In this document: positions 36,799 through 45,213 of the stretch, in pieces | Layout of the letters: every line of letters begins with the position of its first letter | How positions within the stretch are numbered: the stretch's first letter is position 1 | Source of the DNA: Rhizobium sp. ACO-34A | GTDB lineage: Bacteria; Pseudomonadota; Alphaproteobacteria; Rhizobiales; Rhizobiaceae | DNA: 64,000 bases | Assembly (NCBI GenBank): GCA_002600635.1 | Contig: CP021371.1 | Span: 2,855,001 to 2,919,000, forward strand | Reading direction: 5' to 3' | Notes under the pieces: generated by a model | The model's database searches: none | The model's input: the letters and a program-made list of their open reading frames with translations, nothing else | Told to the model about the DNA's origin: nothing | Translations under genes and position numbers: made by a program

Positions 36799-38382
36799 TC
36801 AGGCCTCGCCCACGGCCTTTTCGGCAGCGGCGATCTCGGCCTGACGCTTGGCGACTTCGTCACCGATCGGCGGCCCCTTGAAGCGGCGCTGCTCGAAGAC
36901 GAACCAGACGATGCCGGTCACGACCAGGAAGCCGACCGTAATGTAGAGTGCCCAGTCGTTCGGAGGCTGGATACCGAGCACGAAGATCAGGATCATCGCC
37001 AGCACGGACAGGATCGCGAACAGCTTGAACACGGCCTCACCGAGATTCCAAGGACCCATCTTCTCCCACTTCGAGGTTCCCCAGGCAAAGAGGCCGAGAG
37101 CGATCGGGATGGTGAAGGAGAAGAACAGGAAGATGACCGTGCACGATACGACGATGGTGTAAACCGGCGTCTCACCGATCGAAACCAGCGACGAACCCCA
37201 TACGAACAGCACCGCCAGGATCGATCCGGTCCAGATCGCGGCAACCGGCGTACGGTAGGTCGGGCTGACCTTCGAGAGAGGCTTGGAGGCCGGCAGGCCG
37301 CCGTCACGCGAGAATGCGAAGATCATGCGCGACACGGAGGTAACAGTCGCAAGGCCGCACAGCCACTGGCAAATGAAGATCGCGATATAGAGGATGTCGC
37401 GGATAACCGGATTGACCTGTTCGTTCAGCGCCCAGAAGAACACGTTCCAACCCTGAGCGGCAGCGGCCGTCATGCCATCGACCGTGGTTCCGTCCGTGTT
37501 CGTCACGCTTGCCGGGATCATCAGCACGAACGAGCAAAGCATGATGTAACCGAACAGCGCCGACCAAAGGACCGAGCTGATCATGCCCTTCGGAACGGAG
37601 TGCGCCGCCTTGACGGTTTCTTCCGATGTGTGGGCGGAAGCGTCATAGCCGGTGATCGTGTAGATCGGCAGCAGCAGGCCGAGCAGGAACACCCAGGTGC
37701 CCGAGGTTTCCGGCCAGACATTGCCGCCCGCCTCGCCGGAATAGTTGGCGAAGGTGAAGAGACGGCCGACGTCGAAGCTGTCAGCCGCGGCAAGGCACAC
37801 GACGGAAAGAGCGATCGCGGTCACGAAGATCAGGTAGCCGGAAAAGTCCGTGAGCTTGGCTGTCAGGCCGATGCCCATGTGGTTCACCAACGCCTGCAGA
37901 CCCGTGATGATCGAGAGAAACAGGATACGGGTCAGCGTGGTGTCCTCGAGGCCGAAATACGGCGTCCCCAGCGAACCCATGAAGAAGTAATAGGTGCCGA
38001 CGTTGATGGCGCCGAGAACCGTGACGAGGCCCAAGAGGTTGAACCATGCCGTCACCCAGCCGGTGAACCTGTTTCCGAGGATCGAACCCCAGTGATAAAG
38101 ACCGCCAGCCGTCGGATAGGCCGAGCTGATCTGTGCCATGGCCACCGCAAAGACTAAGGATACGAAGCAGCCGAGCGGCCAACCGATACCGATTGCCGCC
38201 CCACCGGCGCCGGCAGTTGCCTGGGCGAGCGAGTTGATACCGCCCGACAGGATGCAGATGATCGAAAAGGAGATTGCAAAGTTCGAGAACGAACTCATGC
38301 GACGCTCTAGCTCCTGGGCGTAACCCATGGAGTGCAATACATGCATGTCATGCTTCTTGTCCTGGTCGGTATAATTCGACAT
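36799..38382 (-). CDS. APC-family amino acid/amine permease
   Basis: 527-residue inner-membrane protein with about twelve helices. The first is SNFAISFSIICILSGGINSL, and the signature TITGYDASAHTSEETVKAAH lies in the middle, typical of the amino acid/choline transporter (ACT, GABA-permease-like) branch. RMIFAFSRDGGLPASKPLSK is the usual helix 8-9 loop. The start at 38382 (MSNYTDQDKKHDMHVLHSMG) follows GGGGGAC. It is encoded immediately upstream of the gamma-glutamyl ligase, so it probably imports that enzyme's amine substrate. Confidence 0.92.
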   Translation of the reverse strand: MSNYTDQDKKHDMHVLHSMGYAQELERRMSSFSNFAISFSIICILSGGINSLAQATAGAGGAAIGIGWPLGCFVSLVFAVAMAQISSAYPTAGGLYHWGSILGNRFTGWVTAWFNLLGLVTVLGAINVGTYYFFMGSLGTPYFGLEDTTLTRILFLSIITGLQALVNHMGIGLTAKLTDFSGYLIFVTAIALSVVCLAAADSFDVGRLFTFANYSGEAGGNVWPETSGTWVFLLGLLLPIYTITGYDASAHTSEETVKAAHSVPKGMISSVLWSALFGYIMLCSFVLMIPASVTNTDGTTVDGMTAAAAQGWNVFFWALNEQVNPVIRDILYIAIFICQWLCGLATVTSVSRMIFAFSRDGGLPASKPLSKVSPTYRTPVAAIWTGSILAVLFVWGSSLVSIGETPVYTIVVSCTVIFLFFSFTIPIALGLFAWGTSKWEKMGPWNLGEAVFKLFAILSVLAMILIFVLGIQPPNDWALYITVGFLVVTGIVWFVFEQRRFKGPPIGDEVAKRQAEIAAAEKAVGEA

Positions 38383-38493
38383 GACGTCCCCCAATGAACC
38401 GATCGCCCGCGGGATTGCGGGCAATTCCGTTGGTCTTGCCATCGATTTCCGCGATGGCTGGTTTGCAGATCACCTGCTCCCCGGGGTCATTTC

Positions 38494-39267
38494 TTATTGC
38501 TGGCAAACGCCGATTGCCGCGCGTATCAGTCCTGCCAGATAGTCGGCCACAACCCCTTGGCCGACTGCGTCTGCGATAAGGTCGTTTCGAACTTCAATCA
38601 TCACGTTGAGATGCCCTTGCGGTAGCCCATGCAGCCTGAGGGTATGGGTCACGCCATCCTCGGGGCCGTAGGGTACGTTTCTTTCGACGCGAAAAGGACC
38701 GCCTTCGGCAGCGTCGAGCATGGCGTCTGCCAGCCGGCGGTCGGTGTCGTGGAGAATGCCGATCTCGACCGCGCGCGGCTTGCCGAGATAGACCGGTGTG
38801 AAACTGTGCACCGTTACCAGTACCGTTTGCTGTCCTCGCTCCGTCCGCTCGGCAATCGTCGCAGCAACCTTGTCGTGAAAGGGCACGTAAAGGGCGGCGG
38901 TGCGTGCATAGCGCTCGGCGGGGGACAGGTCCCGGTTGCCGGGAATTTCGTAGATTTCACTTACCTCCGGCATTGCGCCGGGAGCTTCCGGAGGCCGGTT
39001 GCAATCATAGACCAGCCGGGAAAACCGCTGATGAATGAGCGTCGCATCGAGTTTGACCGAAAGCGCTTCCGCAACGGCAAGCGCACCCGGATCCCAGGCG
39101 ATGTGGCTCGAAAGTGCCTCTGCATCCAGTCCGAGATCGCCGACGCTCGCGGGCAGCCTTCTGGAAGCGTGTTCACAGATGAGAAGTACAGCACCGACAC
39201 CCTGTGGGTTGTCGACGCCTGCAGCCTCGCCTTCTGCTGCCGTCAGAATGTCCGACCTCAAAAGCAT
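38494..39267 (-). CDS. N-formylglutamate amidohydrolase-family protein
   Basis: 257-residue metal hydrolase of the FGase/HutG2 family. Signature stretches are LLICEHASRRLPASVGDLGL, HIAWDPGALAVAEAL, FSRLVYDCNRPP and VTVHSFTPVYLGKPR, with the histidines and glutamates that bind zinc. HutG-type enzymes hydrolyse N-formylglutamate, but there are no hut genes here. In an operon starting with this gene and ending with alcohol and aldehyde dehydrogenases, it may remove the gamma-glutamyl group at the end of the route. No PuuD-type glutamine amidotransferase is present to do so. That role is inference. Confidence 0.85.
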   Translation of the reverse strand: MLLRSDILTAAEGEAAGVDNPQGVGAVLLICEHASRRLPASVGDLGLDAEALSSHIAWDPGALAVAEALSVKLDATLIHQRFSRLVYDCNRPPEAPGAMPEVSEIYEIPGNRDLSPAERYARTAALYVPFHDKVAATIAERTERGQQTVLVTVHSFTPVYLGKPRAVEIGILHDTDRRLADAMLDAAEGGPFRVERNVPYGPEDGVTHTLRLHGLPQGHLNVMIEVRNDLIADAVGQGVVADYLAGLIRAAIGVCQQ

Positions 39268-39301
39268 GCGTGTTCCCCCGGACCTTCATGGTCCTCATTA
39301 T

Positions 39302-39361
39302 TGAGAAGAGAATTCTTCACGATCACGAGACTGTCAATCCACTCCTGAAAATTTCTCTTCA
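39302..39361. promoter_or_regulatory. Candidate RpiR operator pair in the divergent promoter region
   Basis: Two related AT-rich half-palindromic sites, GAATTCTTCACGA (39310-39322) and AATTTCTCTTCACGA (39350-39364), are spaced about 42 bases apart. The second is bounded by TGAA and TTCA. They lie between the divergent amidohydrolase and RpiR genes. RpiR/MurR proteins often bind TGAA-n-TTCA type sites. Confidence 0.35.
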
Positions 39362-39449
39362 CGACCCCGATTGACACACAGGTTCGAGGCAGGGATAAAT
39401 TTGTCATGAGGCTGACAAAAGATTGGCCCAGGGGAAAAAAGGACGATCA

Positions 39450-40322
39450 TTGCCGAACGCTTCGAAAAGAGTCGCGGACGTCATACAGGCGCGTTTGGAA
39501 AACCTGACGCGTGCGGAACGGCAGTTGGCTGACAGCCTGCTGGACAACTATCCCGTTTCCGGTCTGGGCAGCATCACGACAGTTGCGGAAAATGCCGGCG
39601 TTTCGACGCCAACCGTTGCGCGAATGGTGCAGAAGCTCGGCTATCGAGGCTACGGCGAATTCCAATCCCACCTGCACCAGGAACTCGAAGCGACACTTTC
39701 GAACCCGATCGCCAAGCACGACCGCTGGGCCTCCAATGCGCCCGGAACGCATGTTCTCAACCGCTTCGCCGAGGCGGTGATGAACAATATGCGCCAGAGC
39801 CTTGGCGAGCTCGACACGGCGTCGTTCGACGAAGTTGCCGGCCTTCTGGCCGACCAGCGGCGAAGCCTCTATTTCGTCGGCGGACGTATCACCGGCGCGC
39901 TGGCCGAGTATTTCTTCACCCACATGCAGGTCATCAGGCCGAAGACGACCCTGATGTCCTCGAATACTAGCGCCTGGCCGCAGCATGTGCTCAACATGAG
40001 CCCCGGCGATGTTCTCGTGATCTTCGATATCCGACGCTACGAGGCGGACATGGCCACGCTGGCGCAGGTTGCCAAGACGAGCGGCGTGGAGATCGTGCTG
40101 TTCACAGACGAGTGGAGTTCGCCGGTCTCGAAACATGCCCGGCACTGTTTCAAGCTGGCGGTGGAAGCCCCCTCCGCCTGGGACTCGTCAGTCGTCACAT
40201 TATTTGTCGTGGAAGCTTTGATAGAGGCAGTCCAGAATTCGTCATGGGCCGAGACCCGTGCACGCATGAATACACTGGAAGGGCTGTTCGAACAGGCTCG
40301 CCTGTTCCGGAAACCACGCTAA
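39450..40322 (+). CDS. RpiR/MurR-family transcriptional regulator
   Basis: 290 residues. The N-terminal HTH_6 domain (about 5-75) contains LTRAERQLADSLLDNYPVSG and AGVSTPTVARMVQKLGYRGY. The C-terminal SIS domain (about 120-265) has RRSLYFVGGRITGALAEYF and SPGDVLVIFDIRRYE, the usual phosphosugar or metabolite site. The probable start is TTG 39450, since AAGGA lies six bases before it and no ATG or GTG fits. It sits between the divergent gamma-glutamylation operon and the ABC importer operon on its own strand and could control either or both. Confidence 0.88.
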   Translation: MPNASKRVADVIQARLENLTRAERQLADSLLDNYPVSGLGSITTVAENAGVSTPTVARMVQKLGYRGYGEFQSHLHQELEATLSNPIAKHDRWASNAPGTHVLNRFAEAVMNNMRQSLGELDTASFDEVAGLLADQRRSLYFVGGRITGALAEYFFTHMQVIRPKTTLMSSNTSAWPQHVLNMSPGDVLVIFDIRRYEADMATLAQVAKTSGVEIVLFTDEWSSPVSKHARHCFKLAVEAPSAWDSSVVTLFVVEALIEAVQNSSWAETRARMNTLEGLFEQARLFRKPR

Positions 40323-40466
40323 TTAGACCCGTAATGAAAGGGAGGAGGTCAGACGGAACAAGAATTCCGGGAGCCGGCTAACGGCTCCACTGGAAATGTC
40401 ACATTATTATCATGCAAGCCGAATATCTGTCCCGCATCGCTGTATAACCAACCAAGGAGAACTTCA

Positions 40467-41573
40467 GTGATTACGAATTTCCGTCGCATGCTGTCGCTGA
40501 CGACCGCCGTTGTCGTCGCGTCGTCCGCTGTCGCTTATGCTGAACCGAGCGCAGAACTGATCGAAGCTGCCAAGAAGGAAGGCATGCTCACCACGATCGC
40601 CCTGCCCCACGACTGGTGCGGTTACGGCGCCGTAATCGACGGCTTCAAGAAGAAGTATCCGGAAATTTCGGTCAACGAACTGAACCCGGACGCTGGCTCG
40701 GCTGACGAAGTCGAAGCCATCAAGGCCAACAAGGACAACAAGGGCCCACAGGCTCCTGACGTCATCGACGTCGGTCTGGCTTTCGGCCCGCAGGCAAAGG
40801 CTGAAGGCCTGCTGCAGCCTTACAAGGTTTCCACCTGGGACGAAATCCCTGATACCATCAAGGACGCTGAAGGCTACTGGTATGGCGACTATTACGGCGT
40901 CATGTCCTTCATCGTGAACAAGGACATCGTCAAGGAAACCCCGAAGGACTGGGCTGACCTGCTGAAGGCAGACTATGCTGGCCAGTTCGCTCTCGCCGGT
41001 GACCCGCGCGCTTCCAACCAGGCCATTCTCGGCGTTCTCGCCGCCGGTCTCGCTTCCGGCGCCAAGGCTGGCAAGGAAGCCGGCGAAGCCGGTCTGAAGT
41101 ACTTCGGCGAAGTCAACAAGGCGGGCAACTTCGTTCCGGTCATCGGCAAATCCGGCACGCTTGCCCAGGGTTCGACCCCGATCGTCGTCGCCTGGGACTA
41201 CAACGCCCTGTCCTGGAAGGACACGCTCGCTGGCAACCCGCCGGTAGAAGTCGTCGTTCCGGAAAGCGGCGTTCTCGCTGGCGTCTACGTTCAGGGTATC
41301 TCGGCCTACGCTCCGCATCCGAACGCTGCCAAGCTGTGGATGGAATACCTGTACTCCGACGAAGGCCAGACCGCATGGCTCGCTGGTTACTGCCACCCGG
41401 CCCGCTTCAACGCCATGTCGAAGGCTGGCAAGATCCCGCAGGCCCTGCTCGACAAGCTGCCGCCGGCTGCTTCCTATGAAAAGGCCTACTTCCCGACCCT
41501 CGAGGAAGTCGATGCCAACAAGGCTGCGGTCACCGCTGGCTGGGACAGCGTCGTCGGCGCCAACGTACAGTAA
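40467..41573 (+). CDS. ABC importer, periplasmic binding protein (Fe3+/polyamine-like SBP)
   Basis: 368-residue secreted protein. Signal peptide LSLTTAVVVASSAVAYA with cleavage before EPSAEL. The body (GMLTTIALPHDWCGYGAVID, SFIVNKDIVKETPKDWADLL, LAGYCHPARFNAMSKAGKIP) belongs to the family-1/6 binding proteins that serve Fe3+, thiamine, phosphonate and polyamine importers. The GTG start has AAGGAG eight bases upstream. Codon use is strongly biased (many GCT, AAG and GAA), unlike neighbouring genes, which suggests very high expression. A stem-loop after the gene probably lets it be made in excess over the permeases. The ligand is unknown. Confidence 0.9.
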   Translation: MITNFRRMLSLTTAVVVASSAVAYAEPSAELIEAAKKEGMLTTIALPHDWCGYGAVIDGFKKKYPEISVNELNPDAGSADEVEAIKANKDNKGPQAPDVIDVGLAFGPQAKAEGLLQPYKVSTWDEIPDTIKDAEGYWYGDYYGVMSFIVNKDIVKETPKDWADLLKADYAGQFALAGDPRASNQAILGVLAAGLASGAKAGKEAGEAGLKYFGEVNKAGNFVPVIGKSGTLAQGSTPIVVAWDYNALSWKDTLAGNPPVEVVVPESGVLAGVYVQGISAYAPHPNAAKLWMEYLYSDEGQTAWLAGYCHPARFNAMSKAGKIPQALLDKLPPAASYEKAYFPTLEEVDANKAAVTAGWDSVVGANVQ

Positions 41574-41591
41574 TTTTACACACTGAAATGC

Positions 41592-41617
41592 CCGCCCCGG
41601 TCTTGAGGCCGGGGCGG
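41592..41617 (+). terminator. Partial terminator after the binding-protein gene
   Basis: A 9-bp GC-rich stem (41592-41600 with 41609-41617) followed by ATTTTGCCTTTT, between the binding-protein and permease genes. This is the classic position for graded expression within an ABC operon. Confidence 0.75.
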
Positions 41618-41693
41618 ATTTTGCCTTTTATGGAAATACTTGAAAGCATTAAAAACAAAAGCCGGGCATGACGCGCGGCAGGGGACACAATCG

Positions 41694-42584
41694 ATGGCAA
41701 ACGAAAGTCCGGTCGTCGGCAAGCAAGCCGGCATCGCAGATCGGCTCCCGCTGCAATGGCTGGGTGTTGCACCTTTTCTGATATTCGCGACGCTGTTCCT
41801 GCTCCTGCCGACGATGAAGATCGTCATCGGTGCATTCCAGACGCCGGATGGCGGGTTCACCCTCCAGAATATCGCAGACCTCTTTACGCCGTCGATCCTG
41901 TCGGCCTACTGGATTTCCATCAAGATAAGCTTTGCCTCTGCTCTTCTCGGCTGCCTGATCGGCTTTGCGATAGCCGCAGCCGTCGTCCTCGGCGGACTGC
42001 CGTCCGGCATCCGTGCGCCGCTCCTCACCTTCTCGGGCGTGGCCTCCAACTTCGCCGGTGTTCCGCTCGCCTTCGCCTTTCTGGCAACACTCGGTCCGGT
42101 CGGCTTCGTGACCGTCTTCCTGCGCACGCAGATCGGCATCGACCTGCGCTCGCTCGGCTTCAACATCCTGTCCTTCTGGGGCCTGACCATCACCTACCTG
42201 TTCTTCCAGATCCCGCTGATGATCCTCATCATCACGCCGGCGATCGACGGATTGAAGCGGGAGTGGAAGGAAGCCGCCTCGATCCTCGGCGCCACGAATG
42301 TCCAATATTGGCGCTTGGTCGCCTTCCCGATTCTCCTGCCCTCGTTGCTCGGCACCATGGCGCTGCTGTTCGCCAATGCCTTCGGCGCCGTGGCAACCGC
42401 AATCGCGCTGACGGGCTCGTCGCTGAACATCGTACCGATCCTGCTCTTCGCCCAGATTCGCGGCGATGTTCTCGGCAACCCCAATCTGGGCTATGCTCTG
42501 GCATTCGGAATGATCTTTGTCACCGGCATCGCCAACGCCCTCTACATCTGGCTGCGCGCCCGCAGCGAAAGGTGGCTGAAATGA
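41694..42584 (+). CDS. ABC importer, permease subunit 1
   Basis: 296-residue inner-membrane protein of the PotB/FbpB-like type with about six helices. The EAA loop is KREWKEAASILGATNVQYWR. The ATG at 41694 (MANESPVVGKQAG) follows AGGGGA; the frame is open 18 codons further up, but that part overlaps the terminator's downstream region and is unsupported. The stop overlaps the second permease start (ATGA). Confidence 0.9.
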   Translation: MANESPVVGKQAGIADRLPLQWLGVAPFLIFATLFLLLPTMKIVIGAFQTPDGGFTLQNIADLFTPSILSAYWISIKISFASALLGCLIGFAIAAAVVLGGLPSGIRAPLLTFSGVASNFAGVPLAFAFLATLGPVGFVTVFLRTQIGIDLRSLGFNILSFWGLTITYLFFQIPLMILIITPAIDGLKREWKEAASILGATNVQYWRLVAFPILLPSLLGTMALLFANAFGAVATAIALTGSSLNIVPILLFAQIRGDVLGNPNLGYALAFGMIFVTGIANALYIWLRARSERWLK

Positions 42585-43363
42585 AGAAGATCTGGGCTTG
42601 GGGGGCCTTGCTGTTCGGCCTCCTCTATTTCGCTCTGCCGCTGATCGGCATGACGAACTTCTCGCTGAAGATGCGCCGTGGCGAATATTCGTTCGACGCC
42701 TATGCCAAGGTGCTGGCAGACACCCGTTTCCAGGAAACCTTCACCTACTCGGTGACCATGGCACTGGTGACGATCGTCTTCGGCATCCTGCTGGTCGTAC
42801 CGACCGCATACTGGGTGCGCCTGCGCATGCCGACGCTGCGTCCCTTCATCGAGTTCATCACGCTGCTGCCGCTGGTCATTCCGGCCATCGTCATCGTGTT
42901 CGGCTACATCCGGCTCTACAACACCTCGAGCTGGCTGCCGCTGACCGGCTCGATCATGGGTACCAACATTCTCCTGATGTTCGGCTATGCGACGCTGTCG
43001 CTGCCTTACATGTATCGCGCCGTGGATACCGGCCTGCAGTCGATCGACGTCCGCACGTTGACGGAAGCAGCCCAGAGTCTGGGTGCGAGCTGGGGCCGCA
43101 TCCTGTTCCGCATCATCCTGCCGAACGTGCTGATCTCTGTTCTGTCGGGTGCCTTCCTGACATTCGCCATCGTCATTGGCGAATTCACCATGGCCGCCCT
43201 GCTCAACCGTCCGGCCTTCGGTCCCTACATGCAGCTGCTCGGCGCCAATCGCGCCTACGAGCCGGCGGCCCTCGCCGTGATCGCCTTCGGCATCACCTGG
43301 GGATGCCTCGGCCTGATCCAGCTCGTGTCACGCTTCCAAAAGACAACCCAACGTCCAGCCTGA
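42581..43363 (+). CDS. ABC importer, permease subunit 2
   Basis: 260-residue inner-membrane protein of the PotC-like type, about six helices, with EAA loop TLTEAAQSLGASWGRILFR. It pairs with subunit 1, to which it is coupled by a four-base overlap, and is followed after ten bases by the ATPase gene. The start MKKIWAWGALLFG leads directly into the first helix, as expected. Confidence 0.9.
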   Translation: MKKIWAWGALLFGLLYFALPLIGMTNFSLKMRRGEYSFDAYAKVLADTRFQETFTYSVTMALVTIVFGILLVVPTAYWVRLRMPTLRPFIEFITLLPLVIPAIVIVFGYIRLYNTSSWLPLTGSIMGTNILLMFGYATLSLPYMYRAVDTGLQSIDVRTLTEAAQSLGASWGRILFRIILPNVLISVLSGAFLTFAIVIGEFTMAALLNRPAFGPYMQLLGANRAYEPAALAVIAFGITWGCLGLIQLVSRFQKTTQRPA

Positions 43364-43373
43364 GAACACCGCC

Positions 43374-44432
43374 ATGTCATTTCTGACCCTGACCAATATC
43401 CAGAAATCCTTCGGGCCGGTGCAAGTCGTTCACGACTTCAACATGGCTATCGAGAAGGGCGAATTCATCTCCTTCCTCGGCCCCTCGGGCTGTGGCAAGA
43501 CCACCATCCTGCGCATGGTCGCGGGCTTCGAGACGCCGACCGGCGGCTCGATCGTCATCAACGGCCGGGACCAGTCGAGCCTGAAGCCGAACCAGCGCAA
43601 TATCGGCATGGTGTTCCAGGCCTACGCACTTTTCCCCAACATGAACGTTTTCGAAAACGTTGCCTTCGGCCTGAAGATCGCCGGCGTTGGGAAGGCGGAG
43701 ATCGAGAAGCGCGTCAAGGAAATGCTCGACCTCATTCATCTCGGCCATCTCGGCGAACGCTATCCCTACCAGATGTCCGGCGGCCAGCAGCAGCGCGTGG
43801 CGCTGGCCCGCGCACTGGCGCCGAAGCCGCAGGTTCTGCTGCTGGACGAGCCGCTCTCGGCGCTCGACGCCAAGATCCGCGTTTCGCTGCGCGAGGAAAT
43901 TCGCCAGATCCAGCAGAAGCTCGGCATCACCACCATCTTCGTGACCCACGACCAGGAAGAGGCTCTCTCTATCTCTGACCGCGTGGTGGTCATGAATGCC
44001 GGCCGGGCCGACCAGATCGGCACGCCCTTCGAGATCTACAACAAGCCGGCGACCCGCTTCGTCGCTTCTTTCGTTGGTACCCTCAACCTCATCGAAGCAA
44101 CGGTGGTCGACCCGACGACGGGCAGCGTCCGCATCGGCGATACCGAAGTGAAGCTCAGGGATACCGTTGCCGCAGCCGCGGGCGGCAAGGTGCAGCTCGC
44201 CATGCGTCCGGAAGCAGGATCGCTGGCCGAAGGCCGCAAGAGCGACACCACCCTTCACGGTCAGGTCGTGTCGAGCCACTTCCTCGGCTCGGTCATCCGC
44301 ACCCGCATGAATGTCGGCGGCAATACCATCTCCTTCGACATGTTCAACGATCCGGGCGTCAGCCCGCCGGTTGTCGGCGACACCGTGGCGCTGAAGATCG
44401 ATTCCGGCGACCTGCTGGTCCTGCAGGACTGA
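43374..44432 (+). CDS. ABC importer, ATP-binding subunit (PotA/UgpC-like)
   Basis: 352-residue ATPase. Walker A GPSGCGKTT, Q-loop MVFQAYALFPNM, signature MSGGQQQR, Walker B VLLLDEPLSALDAK, switch FVTHDQEEALS. The C-terminal 110 residues form a TOBE-type regulatory domain (RPEAGSLAEGRKSD onward). It energises uptake by the two permeases encoded just upstream. The DhaL-like gene follows after 145 bases. Confidence 0.93.
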   Translation: MSFLTLTNIQKSFGPVQVVHDFNMAIEKGEFISFLGPSGCGKTTILRMVAGFETPTGGSIVINGRDQSSLKPNQRNIGMVFQAYALFPNMNVFENVAFGLKIAGVGKAEIEKRVKEMLDLIHLGHLGERYPYQMSGGQQQRVALARALAPKPQVLLLDEPLSALDAKIRVSLREEIRQIQQKLGITTIFVTHDQEEALSISDRVVVMNAGRADQIGTPFEIYNKPATRFVASFVGTLNLIEATVVDPTTGSVRIGDTEVKLRDTVAAAAGGKVQLAMRPEAGSLAEGRKSDTTLHGQVVSSHFLGSVIRTRMNVGGNTISFDMFNDPGVSPPVVGDTVALKIDSGDLLVLQD

Positions 44433-44577
44433 AGGTCGCAGCTGCTGCACTGCAATAACGGCTTGAACCGGGCCTGAAAATTTTCTCTACTTGTCCTGAC
44501 CGTCACAGGGGTACGGAAAGGGCAAGCATGAGAAACCGGTGCAAACGACAGCAGATCATCATGAGGGAGGCGCTGGC

Positions 44578-45207
44578 ATGACGGCTCCCGCAATCACCAC
44601 TGTCTCCCTGCTCGAGGCCTTTTCCGAGATTGCCGCGGCGATGACGGAAAACCGCAGCATGCTTTCCCGCGTCGACCGCATCGATGGCGACGGGGACCAT
44701 GGCGAGACCATGGCCCGCGTCTTCTGCGGCGTGGAAACTCATCTCGCCAAGCTGGAACCGTCTGCTTCCACGCCTTCCGAGCTTTTCGATATCGTTGCCG
44801 AAAGCCTGATGACCTTCGACGCCGCGTCGGCTCGCCTCTACGCCAGCGCCTTTCGCCGTGCAGGCACCACCACGATGCGCAAGAAGGCACTGACGGCCAC
44901 CGATTTCGCCAAGGCGTTCAAGGAAATGGCAGCTGGCATTGCAGCCCACGGCAAGGCCGGAACGGAAACCAAGAACATCGCCGACATCTGGCAGGTCGCC
45001 GCCGCCGCCTATGCGGAGGCTGCCGCAAATAACAACGATCCCGCCGTCTGTCTGGCAGCAGCCCTTGAGGCTGCCGAGGACGGCGTGGAAACGGATGCCG
45101 TCATACACGGCGCGGATGCCACTTTCATCAACGGCCGGCGCCCGCCAGATGCCGGTGCGCTCTCCGCCCTGCTGATGATCCGGGCGCTGCGCGACAGCTT
45201 TCGCTGA
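44578..45207 (+). CDS. DhaL-like protein (DAK2 domain), without DhaK partner
   Basis: 209-residue helical-barrel protein of the DAK2 family. The nucleotide/Mg site SRVDRIDGDGDHGETM places Asp33, Asp38 and Asp40 at the spacing of Asp30/35/37 in E. coli DhaL. ASAFRRAGTTTMRKKAL corresponds to the loop that covers the phosphates. DhaL normally carries ADP and works with DhaK, which binds dihydroxyacetone, and the phosphotransfer protein DhaM; none is encoded here. GGGAGG precedes the ATG. Its place after an ABC importer suggests it phosphorylates, or helps phosphorylate, the imported triose or polyol-like compound. This is inference. Confidence 0.82.
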   Translation: MTAPAITTVSLLEAFSEIAAAMTENRSMLSRVDRIDGDGDHGETMARVFCGVETHLAKLEPSASTPSELFDIVAESLMTFDAASARLYASAFRRAGTTTMRKKALTATDFAKAFKEMAAGIAAHGKAGTETKNIADIWQVAAAAYAEAAANNNDPAVCLAAALEAAEDGVETDAVIHGADATFINGRRPPDAGALSALLMIRALRDSFR

Positions 45208-45213
45208 TCCCGC

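Noticed and set aside
32523..39267. Standard putrescine (Puu) pathway
   Set aside because: The ligase and aldehyde dehydrogenase would fit, but PuuB-type oxidase and PuuD-type hydrolase are absent and an Fe-alcohol dehydrogenase is present.
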